Source: Lentibacillus sediminis (GTDB lineage: Bacteria; Bacillota; Bacilli; Bacillales; Amphibacillaceae). From it: a stretch of DNA of 64,000 bases. The notes beneath the pieces were generated by a model. That model ran no database searches, was not told where the DNA came from, and worked only from the letters and a program-made list of their open reading frames with translations. Made by a program: the position numbers and the translations under genes. The stretch is taken from the NCBI RefSeq assembly GCF_002763455.1, contig NZ_NIXK01000001.1:496001-560000 (forward strand), in the 5' to 3' direction. This document shows, piece by piece, positions 8,002-18,252 of this stretch (the first letter of the stretch is position 1; each line of letters starts with the position of its first letter).

Positions 8002-8934
8002 ATGGCCATACAAGAAATAAACTTCCAATCTTTCAACCAAAAAGACACCATCAAAGCCTGGATCTACACACCTATCCGCAAACCAAAAGGAATTGTCCAA
8101 CTGGTACACGGATTTGGCGAGCATTCACGCAGGTATTTGCACATGATATTAAAGCTGAATGAAGCAGGTTTTGTCGTCGCAGCAGACGATCATGTGGGAC
8201 ATGGAAAGACAGCATATGATTCTGGCAATTGGAGTGATTGGGGCGATCAAGGATACATGACCATGGCGGAAGATGAACATACGCTTCGTGCCATTGTCGA
8301 AAAACAATTCACCGATTTGCCTTATTTTATGTTCGGCCATAGCATGGGCTCCATGATCGCCAGAAGTTATGCAGCTGCATATGGAGAAGGTATAGACGGA
8401 CTGGTTTTGTGCGGAACTTCGGGTTTGTTTCCGCCAGCTGGAGAAACGGCCTCGCAGTTGAAAAACCTGATCGATGAAGGGAAGGGTGAGGAGGTTGATG
8501 CCAGTTATTTGGAGAAACTTTTTGGCTGGATGACCGGACGCATTGAAAATCCCAACTCAGCAAATGACTGGATAAGCGGTGATCCGGATGTGGTTGCAGA
8601 CCATGCGAACGATCCTTTTAATAACTTTACATCAACACCAAACATCCGCTCCCTGTACTATTTTGCGAAGATGATGGAGGAGATTGTTGGAACCGAATGG
8701 GCAGAAAAGGTACCCGCCTCCATTCCTGTTTACAATATTGCCGGGGATCAGGATCCAGTCGGCCATTATGGGGAGGGGATTTATGCCGTATCGAATTGGC
8801 TGTCGGAAACAGGTCATCGGGTGAAGACAAAGGTTTACCCTGGATACAGGCATGAGATTCATAATTACCGGGACATTCGGGATGACGTGGTGGATGGGAT
8901 AATTGCTTTTATTGATGAGGTGGTGGAGAAGTAA
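8002..8934 (+). CDS. Alpha/beta hydrolase, monoacylglycerol lipase/S33 type
   Basis: A 310-residue cytoplasmic serine hydrolase. The oxyanion-hole motif is HGFGEHSRRY, the nucleophile elbow GHSMGSM (Ser about 114), the acid lies in AGDQDPVG and the catalytic His in YRHEIHNYRD. This arrangement is typical of lysophospholipase/monoglyceride lipase-like enzymes; the substrate is not determined. A strong ribosome site GAGGAGG precedes the ATG. It stands alone. Confidence 0.88.
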   Translation: MAIQEINFQSFNQKDTIKAWIYTPIRKPKGIVQLVHGFGEHSRRYLHMILKLNEAGFVVAADDHVGHGKTAYDSGNWSDWGDQGYMTMAEDEHTLRAIVEKQFTDLPYFMFGHSMGSMIARSYAAAYGEGIDGLVLCGTSGLFPPAGETASQLKNLIDEGKGEEVDASYLEKLFGWMTGRIENPNSANDWISGDPDVVADHANDPFNNFTSTPNIRSLYYFAKMMEEIVGTEWAEKVPASIPVYNIAGDQDPVGHYGEGIYAVSNWLSETGHRVKTKVYPGYRHEIHNYRDIRDDVVDGIIAFIDEVVEK

Positions 8935-9056
8935 TAAATGCCCCCTCGAAAAGGTAGAGAACTGTGGGGTGTATCTGTTATTTCGGTCCAATTTGTCTGT
9001 TTATTGTGATATACTATTTTTATATAATGGTAAATTCAGGAAAAGGAGGTGTGCAA

Positions 9057-9257
9057 ATGGATATTGCAATGATGTCAACTGCGATGAGTCAATTCCAAGT
9101 ACAGCAACAGGTTCAATTGTCCGTGATGAATAAGGTGATGGACCAATCACAGGAAAACAGTGATGGGTTGCAAAAACTGCTGAAAAGTGCAGACATCAGT
9201 GCGATGCAGCAATCTGTGGAGCCGAATTTAGGTGCCTCCGTTGATGTGAAAGTGTGA
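9057..9257 (+). CDS. YjfB-like putative motility protein
   Basis: A 66-residue peptide with many Met and Gln residues (MDIAMMSTAMSQFQVQQQVQ, then VMNKVMDQSQ). It matches the short YjfB family, which has been linked to the flagellar regulon in Bacillus. ATG 9057 follows AAAGGAGGTG. The frame stays open upstream to 8964, but that extension has no ribosome site. No sigma-D element was found directly upstream. Confidence 0.7.
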   Translation: MDIAMMSTAMSQFQVQQQVQLSVMNKVMDQSQENSDGLQKLLKSADISAMQQSVEPNLGASVDVKV

Positions 9258-9354
9258 CTTGGACTGAGACACATCTCCTGCTTCCACCATGAATAAACAT
9301 CAAACGTTTATAACCAGCTCCAATATGAAATGATAAACAGAAGAGGTGGAAAAT

Positions 9355-9840
9355 ATGATAAAGCCCAAATCGTTAATACCCGCTGTATTTCTTCTTAGTT
9401 TTTCTTTCATATTGGCAGCATGTGCAAATGAGACATCGACAGATAACGGTGATGACCATTCAGGAAGGGAGGCGGCAGAAATCTCGGAAGATAGAATAAT
9501 TTATGCGTTAAACCCTGTTAAGCTATCACAGGAAAATACGGTATATGAATTTACGATTACCAATGAAAGTGACAGGGAAAAAGAATTATCTTTTACAACG
9601 AGTCAGCGGTATGAGTATGAATTGCGGAATAAGGAGAATGAACTGATTCAACGATTTTCCGATGGCAAGGCATTTATGCAGGTGCTGGGAAATGAAGAGC
9701 TTGCCCCGGGAGACCAGCTAAGCTATGAACTGAAGCTACCGCCCTTGGAAATCGGTGAATACACCCTGACTGCCTACTCTGTTGCAAGAGGATTAAGTGG
9801 AAATCAGGTGCGTGTGGAGTTTGTGATAGAGGACGAGTAG
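9355..9840 (+). CDS. Lipoprotein with BsuPI-like domain
   Basis: The signal peptide ends in a lipobox LAAC (Cys about 22), predicting a lipid-anchored protein on the outer face of the membrane. The mature part (about residues 45-160) is a single immunoglobulin-like beta domain of the BsuPI (intracellular proteinase inhibitor) type, with YEFTITNESDREKELSFTTSQRYEYEL and LAPGDQLSYELKL. ATG 9355 is chosen over the in-frame GTG 9346 because that GTG is part of the ribosome site AGAGGTGG. Protease inhibition is the name-giving activity of the family and is not shown here. Confidence 0.7.
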   Translation: MIKPKSLIPAVFLLSFSFILAACANETSTDNGDDHSGREAAEISEDRIIYALNPVKLSQENTVYEFTITNESDREKELSFTTSQRYEYELRNKENELIQRFSDGKAFMQVLGNEELAPGDQLSYELKLPPLEIGEYTLTAYSVARGLSGNQVRVEFVIEDE

Positions 9841-9872
9841 GTGCCTGTCACTTCCCGGTTTTTGTCGAAATG
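9841..9872 (+). repeat. Dispersed GTGCCTGTCAC repeat, copy 1
   Basis: Begins GTGCCTGTCACTTCCCGG and continues through TTTTTGTCGAAATG. The same 32 bases occur at 18145-18176, and a slightly changed reverse copy lies at 26075-26103. It starts immediately after the stop codon of the lipoprotein gene. Confidence 0.8.
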
Positions 9873-9888
9873 TGTAGAATTTAATGTT

Positions 9889-9916
9889 AGCCCATGCCAA
9901 ATAGGTATGGGCTTTA
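9889..9916. terminator. Hairpin between convergent genes
   Basis: AGCCCATGCC pairs with GGTATGGGCT around a five-base loop and is followed by TTT. It lies between the convergent lipoprotein and YdjM-type genes. Confidence 0.6.
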
Positions 9917-9940
9917 AGGTTTGATTGCTTTCCCTCTCAT

Positions 9941-10567
9941 TTATACTTCCTTGGAGGAAACAGGCAAAAACAGCTTAATCCCTCGTTTATTAAAAGGCAG
10001 CATCTTACTGTCCGTCACTAAATGACTGATGTAAGCTGCGAGGCATGTATAATAAACTCCCTGAACCCCCAGTGAAGCTTCCAGACTTGACGCGATAATA
10101 CCAAAGAAAATAACACCTATAATCGAATGGGTATACCCGCGATGAGAAACAAAAGATGCGATCAAAATATAACCGCCAAAAAGTATCAGCCAGCTTTCCT
10201 GCAGAGAAAAACCCCCGGCAAGTACGCCAATTCCTGTGAGGCTCAGCATGTGGCTTTGTTTCAGTTTGGAAGAAATGACCAGCATAGCGAGCCCGATCCC
10301 CATTCCCAGCAATTGTTCTCTGCCGGTTCCATCATAAAAACTGTATATGATCATGAATAAACCGATGAGTTGGGCGGTACTCCGAAGTGCTTTGTGCGAC
10401 AACGTGATTCTTTCACGAAGTTTTCCATCAATGTCCAAATCAGGCACTAATGCAGCCACCATCCCCAAACCGACTAAAAAAACGGTAGCTGAAGGGCTGG
10501 AGGTGAATGTACTTGCTGTTATGTATCCCACCGCTCCGCCAACTGCCGCATGTGCTGTTCCGTTCAT
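9941..10567 (-). CDS. YdjM-family membrane-bound metal-dependent hydrolase
   Basis: A 208-residue integral membrane protein of the YdjM/DUF457 family. The metal-binding motifs are present in order: HAAVGG at the N-terminus, LVPDLD (about residue 42), SHRGYTHS (about 140) and HLVTDS near the C-terminus. Hydrophobic segments alternate with these motifs, as expected for four or more membrane passes. The reaction is unknown for the family. It runs toward the lipoprotein gene and appears monocistronic. Confidence 0.8.
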   Translation of the reverse strand: MNGTAHAAVGGAVGYITASTFTSSPSATVFLVGLGMVAALVPDLDIDGKLRERITLSHKALRSTAQLIGLFMIIYSFYDGTGREQLLGMGIGLAMLVISSKLKQSHMLSLTGIGVLAGGFSLQESWLILFGGYILIASFVSHRGYTHSIIGVIFFGIIASSLEASLGVQGVYYTCLAAYISHLVTDSKMLPFNKRGIKLFLPVSSKEV

Positions 10568-10780
10568 ACATACTGCTCCTTTTGGAAAATGTTAGTTCAT
10601 GCGCTATATATTTTACTATAAAACACAGGTTCTGTTTAGGGGGAAGTAATTAATTTTTTGAGGACAGAACAGGAGGAGGCTGATAATATTGGGTCCTACT
10701 GTAAACATTTATTCATAGTGATGTATAACAATATAATAATTCTGATTATTTTTCATCCCAAACATAAAGAGGGTTGGTAA

Positions 10781-10927
10781 ATGTATGTTGTGCTGTTTGG
10801 TGAAACGCTCAAGCAATATGATGTCAATAAAATGTTCGTACTACAAAATGAATGCCTGGCACCGATTTACTTATTGATTTGTTTTTTAATCGGGATATTA
10901 GGAAGAAGTGTTGAGTGGGATTATTGA
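10781..10927 (+). CDS. Possible 48-residue single-span membrane peptide
   Basis: ATG 10781 opens a 48-codon frame with one hydrophobic stretch (APIYLLICFLIGIL). The upstream GAGGG is only a fair ribosome site and no family is recognised. The rest of the 10568-11057 interval is AT-rich without other convincing genes. This may be chance. Confidence 0.25.
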   Translation: MYVVLFGETLKQYDVNKMFVLQNECLAPIYLLICFLIGILGRSVEWDY

Positions 10928-11057
10928 GTGCTGTGTTGTGGTTGAGGATAGGCAAATTAATAGAAATACATAGGAAAAGTAGATAAGCGAAACAGAAGTA
11001 TTATTTTGTTTTTTGTATGTTTATTAAAATGAGTCTTCAAAACTTTCTTTTTCATAA

Positions 11058-11075
11058 AAGGAAACCGTTTTCCTT
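11058..11075 (+). promoter_or_regulatory. LacI-type operator 1
   Basis: AAGGAAACCGTTTTCCTT is a near-perfect 18-base palindrome, upstream of the -35 box of the sugar transporter promoter. Confidence 0.55.
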
Positions 11076-11103
11076 ATTCGTAATAAAAATATTTGAAAAT
11101 GTG

Positions 11104-11132
11104 TTGAATTTTAAGAGGGTAAGTAATATAAT
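11104..11132 (+). promoter_or_regulatory. Sigma-A promoter of the beta-glucoside locus
   Basis: TTGAAT at 11104-11109 and TATAAT at 11127-11132 are spaced by 17 bases. The promoter lies between operators 1 and 2 and about 195 bases before the binding-protein gene. Confidence 0.7.
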
Positions 11133-11137
11133 CCATT

Positions 11138-11153
11138 ATGAAAGCGGTTTCTC
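11138..11153 (+). promoter_or_regulatory. LacI-type operator 2, also cre-like
   Basis: GAAAGCGGTTTC lies six bases after the -10 box, placed to block initiation. The 14-mer TGAAAGCGGTTTCT also matches 13 of 14 positions of the CcpA cre consensus TGWNANCGNTNWCA, so local repressor and CcpA could share it. Confidence 0.55.
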
Positions 11154-11185
11154 ATTAAAAACAAGCCTGTTTTTTGCTTTTATAA

Positions 11186-11197
11186 GAAACCGGTTTC
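11186..11197 (+). promoter_or_regulatory. LacI-type operator 3
   Basis: GAAACCGGTTTC is a perfect 12-base palindrome in the leader of the transporter operon. Confidence 0.55.
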
Positions 11198-11327
11198 CTG
11201 GGAATCTTAGCACTCATTTCTTGCGCTAATGATTACAAAAAATTATATAGGGGGACAGTTTATTTATTTGGACATCACTGACTGAAGGTTGACCAAAAAA
11301 TAAAGCGTTTACTGGAGGGGAAGTTTT

Positions 11328-12611
11328 ATGAAAACAAGCAAGTGGCTGCTTATGTTTGTAGTTATACTTGCTGCTGTTTTTACACTAGCAGCATGTAATA
11401 ATGAAGAGGCAAGTTCAGAGGGGAATAATGAAGACGTAGAATTGACATTTTGGACATTTGGTGCAACAAACTACGAAGAATTGGTGAAAGCGTACGAAAA
11501 AGAAAACCCGGGGGTGACTGTGGAAATCAGGACGTCGGAAAATGCTGATCATCACAATAGCTTGTTCACCGCATTGTCAGCAGGCACAGGGGCACCGGAT
11601 TTGGCAATGGTAGAAATCGATCAGTTGGACCGGTTCAAAGAAGCAGAAGATAGATTTGTGAATTTATATGATATCGGTGCGGAGGAGATTCAGTCTGACT
11701 TTCTGGACTGGAAATGGCAAATCGGTGAAAACAATGAAGGAAATTTCTTGTTTGGATTGCCGACCGACATTGGGCCGAAAGTCATGTTTTACCGTACTGA
11801 TTTATTTGAAGAAGCTGGCCTTCCTACAGACCCGGATGAAGTTCAAGATCTGATTCAGTCCAAAGAGGATCTGATACAAGTTGGAGAAACGATAAAAGAA
11901 GAAACGGGAAAACCGTTAGTCGACAGCATGGAAATGGTATATCGCGCAGTAATTGATGGGGCAGAAGAGAGCTTTTATGATGAAGAAGGTAATCTGTTAG
12001 TGGAAGAGGACGGAAACGCGGTTAAAGAAGCGTATGATTTGGCGGTTGAATTTAATGAACATGGTCTGGTTGGGGCATATGAAATGTGGACTCCGGAATG
12101 GGGCGATGCAGTGAACAGCGGGGATTTTGCAATTGAAATGGGTGCAGCATGGCTGAAAGGATGGATGAGTGATAATGCCCCGGAAGCGGAAGATAAATTC
12201 CGTATTGCAAAGCTGCCAGAAGAATTAGCCGGCAACTGGGGCGGTTCTTATATCACGATTCCTGGGGAAACGGATTATGAGGAAGAGGCCTATAAATTTG
12301 CCAAATGGTTGACATCGCCTGATAATCAACTGGAATCTTTTAAGAGTGATGCTGGTCTCTTTCCGTCGACACCAGAAGTGTACGAAAGGGAAGAATTTAA
12401 AGAAATGGAAGATGATTATTTCGGTGGACAAAAAACATCACAATATTTTGCAGATGCAGCTACTGATATTAGCTTCATCTATAAGGGAAGTAAATATACA
12501 CCAACGCAAGATGAGGTATTGAATGCGTTGCAAAATGTTTATGATGGTGCTGACCCTGATAAAGAGTGGGAAGAAGCAGTGCAACGGATGAAAGATGTAG
12601 CAGCGCGATAA
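11328..12611 (+). CDS. Sugar ABC transporter substrate-binding lipoprotein
   Basis: A 427-residue family 1 extracellular solute-binding protein. The signal peptide ends in LAAC (lipobox Cys about 23). The mature chain starts with the family pattern LTFWTFGATNYEELVKAYEKENPGV and contains sugar-binding lobe landmarks such as GLPTDIGPKVMFYRTDLFEEAGLP and the C-terminal KWLTSPDNQ. It captures an oligosaccharide outside the cell for the two permeases that follow. The nearby GH1 enzyme suggests a beta-glucoside. No ATPase gene is in the locus, so a shared MsmX-type ATPase is expected. The gene is rich in Glu/Asp, compatible with a salt-adapted exported protein. Confidence 0.93.
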   Translation: MKTSKWLLMFVVILAAVFTLAACNNEEASSEGNNEDVELTFWTFGATNYEELVKAYEKENPGVTVEIRTSENADHHNSLFTALSAGTGAPDLAMVEIDQLDRFKEAEDRFVNLYDIGAEEIQSDFLDWKWQIGENNEGNFLFGLPTDIGPKVMFYRTDLFEEAGLPTDPDEVQDLIQSKEDLIQVGETIKEETGKPLVDSMEMVYRAVIDGAEESFYDEEGNLLVEEDGNAVKEAYDLAVEFNEHGLVGAYEMWTPEWGDAVNSGDFAIEMGAAWLKGWMSDNAPEAEDKFRIAKLPEELAGNWGGSYITIPGETDYEEEAYKFAKWLTSPDNQLESFKSDAGLFPSTPEVYEREEFKEMEDDYFGGQKTSQYFADAATDISFIYKGSKYTPTQDEVLNALQNVYDGADPDKEWEEAVQRMKDVAAR

Positions 12612-12687
12612 ATTCATTCATTTTTTATATCGCTCGATACATTATTCTACTTTGGCATACTTCTTAAGCTGCCTGTCATGTGTCTGT

Positions 12688-12728
12688 CATTCATTGATAT
12701 GGCTGCAAGAACGCCATATCAATGAATG
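12688..12728 (+). other. Stable hairpin between binding-protein and permease genes
   Basis: Sixteen perfect pairs (CATTCATTGATATGGC with its complement) and a nine-base loop, with no T run after it. Such hairpins protect the binding-protein message and lower permease output. The first possible ATG of the permease frame (12722) lies inside the stem. Confidence 0.75.
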
Positions 12729-12751
12729 TTTCAGAAAGGAAGGAGAGAAAG

Positions 12752-13681
12752 ATGGGGTTCAAACGTGGTCGAAAGTACCGCTCCGAGGAAACAAAAGATA
12801 AAATCAGTGCATACTTGTATATTTCGCCTTTTTTTATTATTTTTGCCATTATAGGACTTTATCCTGCAGTCTTCAGTATCTTTTTGGCGTTTCAGGATTG
12901 GAATGGACTTGGGGAAATGGAGTTCGTCGGATTACAGAATTTCAGTGTTGTTTTGCAGGATCCGGTGTTTTGGAAATCGCTCTATAATACGATTATCATG
13001 GGAATTATGGGAACGGCCCCACAAATTATTGTTGGGATTATTTTAGCATTTATCCTGAACCAGGCCTTTTTGAAATTTAGGAACGCCTTTCGTGCTATGA
13101 TATTTTTGCCGTATATTACGTCCATGGTAGCGGTCGCATTAGTGTTTGGCGTGTTTTTTAGCAATAATGATACGGCATTGGCCAATTACACCCTTCAATT
13201 ATTCGGAATGGATTCAGTGAACTGGAAAACGAGTGAATGGGGTGCCAAAATCGCTATTTCGATTATGGTTTTTTGGCGCTGGATTGGTTATAATACCATC
13301 ATTTATCTGGCAGGTCTGCAAAGTATTCCGAGGACCTTTTATGAAGCAGCCAGGATTGATGGGGCGAATGTTTTCCAACAATTGCGATATATTACCATTC
13401 CGTTATTGAAGCCATTTATTATTTTAACGGTTTTCTTTTCAACAGTTGGGGCATTACAACTGTTTACCGAACCGACTGTATTTCTTGGCTCTTCCGCATT
13501 CAGCAGGACAGAAGCGATGACCGTTGTAATGTATTTATATCGCGATGCTTTCACTTTGCAGTCATTTGGAACGGGTTCGGCAACGGCTGTCATTTTATTG
13601 GCTATTATCGTTATTGCATCTGTTGTTAACACTTACTTGACATCTGGTGTTAAAAAAAGGAAGAAGGGAAGGAGAATATGA
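12752..13681 (+). CDS. Sugar ABC transporter permease, MalF type
   Basis: A 309-residue inner-membrane permease with about six membrane segments. It has the EAA loop EAARIDGANVFQQLRYITIPLL near residue 205, where the ATPase docks. ATG 12752 is preferred over 12722 because AAGGAAGGAG lies just upstream and the earlier codon is buried in a hairpin. Its stop overlaps the start of the next permease by four bases (ATGA), which indicates coupled translation. Confidence 0.93.
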   Translation: MGFKRGRKYRSEETKDKISAYLYISPFFIIFAIIGLYPAVFSIFLAFQDWNGLGEMEFVGLQNFSVVLQDPVFWKSLYNTIIMGIMGTAPQIIVGIILAFILNQAFLKFRNAFRAMIFLPYITSMVAVALVFGVFFSNNDTALANYTLQLFGMDSVNWKTSEWGAKIAISIMVFWRWIGYNTIIYLAGLQSIPRTFYEAARIDGANVFQQLRYITIPLLKPFIILTVFFSTVGALQLFTEPTVFLGSSAFSRTEAMTVVMYLYRDAFTLQSFGTGSATAVILLAIIVIASVVNTYLTSGVKKRKKGRRI

Positions 13682-14502
13682 AAAAAATAAAAGTTGGGCG
13701 TTTTCTCGTATATGTTTTTATGATTATCGCCTCTTTTTTATCGCTTTTTCCATTTTACTGGATGTTTGTCATGGCGACAAGATCAAGTGCTGCCTATAAT
13801 TCGATACCGCCTACCATGACGCCAGGAACACAATTGGTGGAAAATTTTCAAAAAGTATTGAATGAAATTCCGTTTTTTGGTGCGATGCTGAACACACTAA
13901 TTGTCTGTCTCGTTGTTACATTGGTCGTTTTATTGATTAGTTCACTGGCCGGTTTTGCGTTTGCTAAATTCAAGTTTCCAGGTAAAAACTTTTTATTTGT
14001 GGCGATATTGCTGACGATGGTGATCCCACCGCAGCTTGGGTTGATTCCCCAATACTTTTTGGTCGCGGAGTTTGGCTTATTGGATACGTTGTTGGGTGCC
14101 ATGGTGATTTTTTTCCTGAACCCGTTGGGAATTTTTTTGATGCGGCAATACATTTCCCAGTCCGTATCGGATGAATTGGTTGAAGCAGCAAAACTGGATG
14201 GCTGTTCCAACTTTCGTATTTTCTGCAATATCGTTTTGCCCATTGTATTACCAGCTTTTGCGACACTGGGAATCATTGTATTTACGGCGACATGGGGAGA
14301 ATTTTTATGGCAATTTACTGTTCTTCGCGACCCGGATATGTATACAATACAGGTAGCGCTTTCTTCGATGAATACAACCAGTAATGTGGACTTCGGGATG
14401 CTTTTGTCTGGTGTATTTTGGGCAACCATTCCACTGGTTATTGTATTCCTGATGTTCAATAAGTTGTTTATCTCGAGTATTACGGAGGGTTCCGTGAAAT
14501 AA
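13678..14502 (+). CDS. Sugar ABC transporter permease, MalG type
   Basis: The second, 274-residue permease of the importer. The EAA loop reads EAAKLDGCSNFRIFCNIVLP, followed by the last two membrane spans. Six hydrophobic segments are visible. It is translationally coupled to the upstream permease and precedes the regulator by 24 bases. Confidence 0.93.
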   Translation: MKKIKVGRFLVYVFMIIASFLSLFPFYWMFVMATRSSAAYNSIPPTMTPGTQLVENFQKVLNEIPFFGAMLNTLIVCLVVTLVVLLISSLAGFAFAKFKFPGKNFLFVAILLTMVIPPQLGLIPQYFLVAEFGLLDTLLGAMVIFFLNPLGIFLMRQYISQSVSDELVEAAKLDGCSNFRIFCNIVLPIVLPAFATLGIIVFTATWGEFLWQFTVLRDPDMYTIQVALSSMNTTSNVDFGMLLSGVFWATIPLVIVFLMFNKLFISSITEGSVK

Positions 14503-14526
14503 AGGGAAAGACTAGAGGGAAAATTA

Positions 14527-15540
14527 TTGAAACTCACTATTAAAGATATCGCAAGACTGGCCAATGTTTCCCCAGGAACTGTTTCGAAGGTAATGAATGG
14601 CTCGGGGAATCTTCGTGCTGAAACAAAGAAAAAAGTAAATAAAATTATTGCGGAGACGGGGTATCATCCAACGTTTTCTGCTAAATCTTTGGCAACTAAA
14701 AAATCAAATTTAATTGGATTGATCTATGCCGGAGATATCAATGCGGAAATGAACCATCCAGTATTCAGTGATGTCGTGAATGCTTTTAAGGATCTTATTG
14801 GAAAACTTGGTTATGATATCCTGATTTTTTCTAACAACCAATTTCGCAATGCGGAAGAAGATTACCTGGCCAGAAGCCTTCACTTTCAATTGGATGGCTG
14901 CCTGATTATTGCGGGTGATCAAATTGAAGAGGCTATTGAGGAACTGGACCAAAGTAAAGTGCCTTGCGTTGGAATTGATTTGGAGTTGGAAGGCCCCAAT
15001 TCCAGCTATGTGACAACAGATAATCGCAAAGTATCCGAATCCGTGGTAACACATTTGTATCTGAATCAGGTACGGGAAGTGGCGTTTATTGGTGGTCCAA
15101 AAGATTCCTATATCTCGGGCATACGCAGGGAAAGCTTTCTGTATCACATGCATTCTTTTGGCATGAAGCTAATGGATGATTGGGTGCAATACGGGGATTA
15201 TTTTGAGGATAGCGGATATGAAGCAATGAAGCGTATTTTAGACAGTGAAACATTGCCGGAAGCAGTATATGCTGTTTCTGACAAAATGGCTTTTGGTGCT
15301 TTGCGGGCATTGAAAGAGCACCATTTTGTTGTTCCTGATGATATAAAATTAATTGGCTGTGATGATATAGAAGCATGCGAATATAGTGCTCCTGCGCTTG
15401 CCTCTGTCAGGCAAGATAAAGAAAAAATGGGAAAGCTGGCTGCCCAAATGCTGCACAATCTGATTAATGAAGTGGCACAACCCCATTCGATCAAAGTGGA
15501 TCCGGAGTTGATCATACGTGAGTCATGTTCTTTTAATTAG
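14527..15540 (+). CDS. LacI-family transcriptional regulator of the beta-glucoside locus
   Basis: A 337-residue repressor. The N-terminal helix-turn-helix reads LTIKDIARLANVSPGTVSKVMNG, with the hinge at about 50-60, followed by a periplasmic-binding-protein-like sensor domain (VTTDNRKVSESVV, then LIGCDDIEACEYSAPALASV). The start is TTG 14527 after GAGGG, giving the normal LacI N-terminus. It lies inside the transporter operon and very probably binds the three GAAACCGGTTTC-like palindromes upstream of the binding-protein gene. The effector is not visible. Confidence 0.92.
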   Translation: MKLTIKDIARLANVSPGTVSKVMNGSGNLRAETKKKVNKIIAETGYHPTFSAKSLATKKSNLIGLIYAGDINAEMNHPVFSDVVNAFKDLIGKLGYDILIFSNNQFRNAEEDYLARSLHFQLDGCLIIAGDQIEEAIEELDQSKVPCVGIDLELEGPNSSYVTTDNRKVSESVVTHLYLNQVREVAFIGGPKDSYISGIRRESFLYHMHSFGMKLMDDWVQYGDYFEDSGYEAMKRILDSETLPEAVYAVSDKMAFGALRALKEHHFVVPDDIKLIGCDDIEACEYSAPALASVRQDKEKMGKLAAQMLHNLINEVAQPHSIKVDPELIIRESCSFN

Positions 15541-15761
15541 CACAAAATTAGTGTCTATCACCGTTGTTAAACGTTGACGGGTAAGGGGAAGCGTCTGCTG
15601 ATGAATATTCGGTTTATTGAGGCAGCGGATGGCCGGTTGGGTGCAAATTTACTCTAAATCCCGTTTCCAACGGATAAACGCAAGTGGCACTCGAAAATGA
15701 GTTGTGATTACTTGGTATATAAATCATCAGGAAATTGAAAAAGATATGGAGTGGAAGAATG

Positions 15762-16658
15762 ATGAATACGTATTTGGCGGTTGATATTGGTGGAACTTTT
15801 ATCAAATCAGGAATTGTTGATGAGGAGGCAACCATTTCAAAACAGAAAAAAATAAAAACGCCGAGAACATTGGAAGGACTGCTGGAGATATTTGACCAAC
15901 TTCATCAGGAGCATCGTGAGGTGAAGGGTATTGCCGTAAGTTGTCCGGGTGCTGTTTCGGAAATAGGGGAGATTAATGGAACTAGTGCGTTGCCATATCT
16001 TCATGGACCAAATATTAAAAAGCAGATAGAGGATCTGGTCGGGGTTCCAATATATATAGAAAATGATGCGAATTGTGTTGGTTATGCAGAGATTTGGAGA
16101 GGCAAGGCACAGGGGAATAAAGATGCACTTGTCGTTGTTATTGGTACTGGAGTGGGCGGTGCTCTGATTAAAAATGGGGAGGTGCATAAGGGAGCGAATT
16201 TGCATGGTGGTGAATTCGGTTATATGCTGATTCCCGCAGAGTCCCCATCCGGATATAAAACACTTAGTGAAGCCGGTGCTACAGGGGCATTAATTAGAGA
16301 GGTAGCTTCACGAAAACAATGTGGACCAGAAGAACTGACGGGTGAGGACATTTTCATTCATGCAGAGAATGGGGATAAAGATTGCCAAAATGCGATTGCT
16401 GATTTTTACCGGTCCCTGGCATTGGGCATATACAATCTTCAGTATATGTATGACCCTGAAATGATTTTAATAGGTGGCGGCATCAGTGCGCGCGATGATT
16501 TAATTGCCAATATCAATTTGCAGCTTGATGATATTCTCAGTGAGCTGCCCGGGTCAACGGTCAAACCAAATGTTGATACATGTGAATTCCGGCAGCATGC
16601 CAACTTGCTTGGAGCCGTATTTGCGTATATGCGCAAGCTTTCGCCGGTTTCAAGCTAA
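15762..16658 (+). CDS. ROK-family sugar kinase
   Basis: A 299-residue ROK kinase. The ATP-binding motif DIGGTFIKSG is at the N-terminus, the catalytic Asp lies in ENDANCVGYAE (about residue 104), and GTGVGGALI follows. The usual CxCGxxGCxE zinc cluster is absent: after GGEFGYM the sequence reads SGYKTLSEAG. ROK kinases without that cluster include BglK-type beta-glucoside kinases, so the substrate could be glucose released by the GH1 enzyme or the disaccharide itself. GGAGTGG precedes two adjacent ATG codons (15759 and 15762). Confidence 0.85.
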   Translation: MNTYLAVDIGGTFIKSGIVDEEATISKQKKIKTPRTLEGLLEIFDQLHQEHREVKGIAVSCPGAVSEIGEINGTSALPYLHGPNIKKQIEDLVGVPIYIENDANCVGYAEIWRGKAQGNKDALVVVIGTGVGGALIKNGEVHKGANLHGGEFGYMLIPAESPSGYKTLSEAGATGALIREVASRKQCGPEELTGEDIFIHAENGDKDCQNAIADFYRSLALGIYNLQYMYDPEMILIGGGISARDDLIANINLQLDDILSELPGSTVKPNVDTCEFRQHANLLGAVFAYMRKLSPVSS

Positions 16659-16668
16659 GAAAGATTAG

Positions 16669-18129
<1,461 letters not shown>

Positions 18130-18144
18130 GGTGTCTTAAATAGG

Positions 18145-18176
18145 GTGCCTGTCACTTCCCGGTTTTTGTCGAAATG
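18145..18176 (+). repeat. Dispersed GTGCCTGTCAC repeat, copy 2
   Basis: Identical over 32 bases to 9841-9872. In this copy the following CCGGGAA can pair with the internal TTCCCGG to form a hairpin. It lies just after the beta-glucosidase gene. Confidence 0.8.
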
Positions 18177-18252
18177 CCGGGAAGGTTTAATGGTTTTACC
18201 CACCCAACCGACGGGAAAATAATTTGTAAAATAACCAACAGGAGTGCTTATC

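Noticed and set aside
11017-11229. A 70-codon frame upstream of the sugar transporter.
   Set aside because: It spans the promoter and operators, has no ribosome site, and its translation matches nothing.
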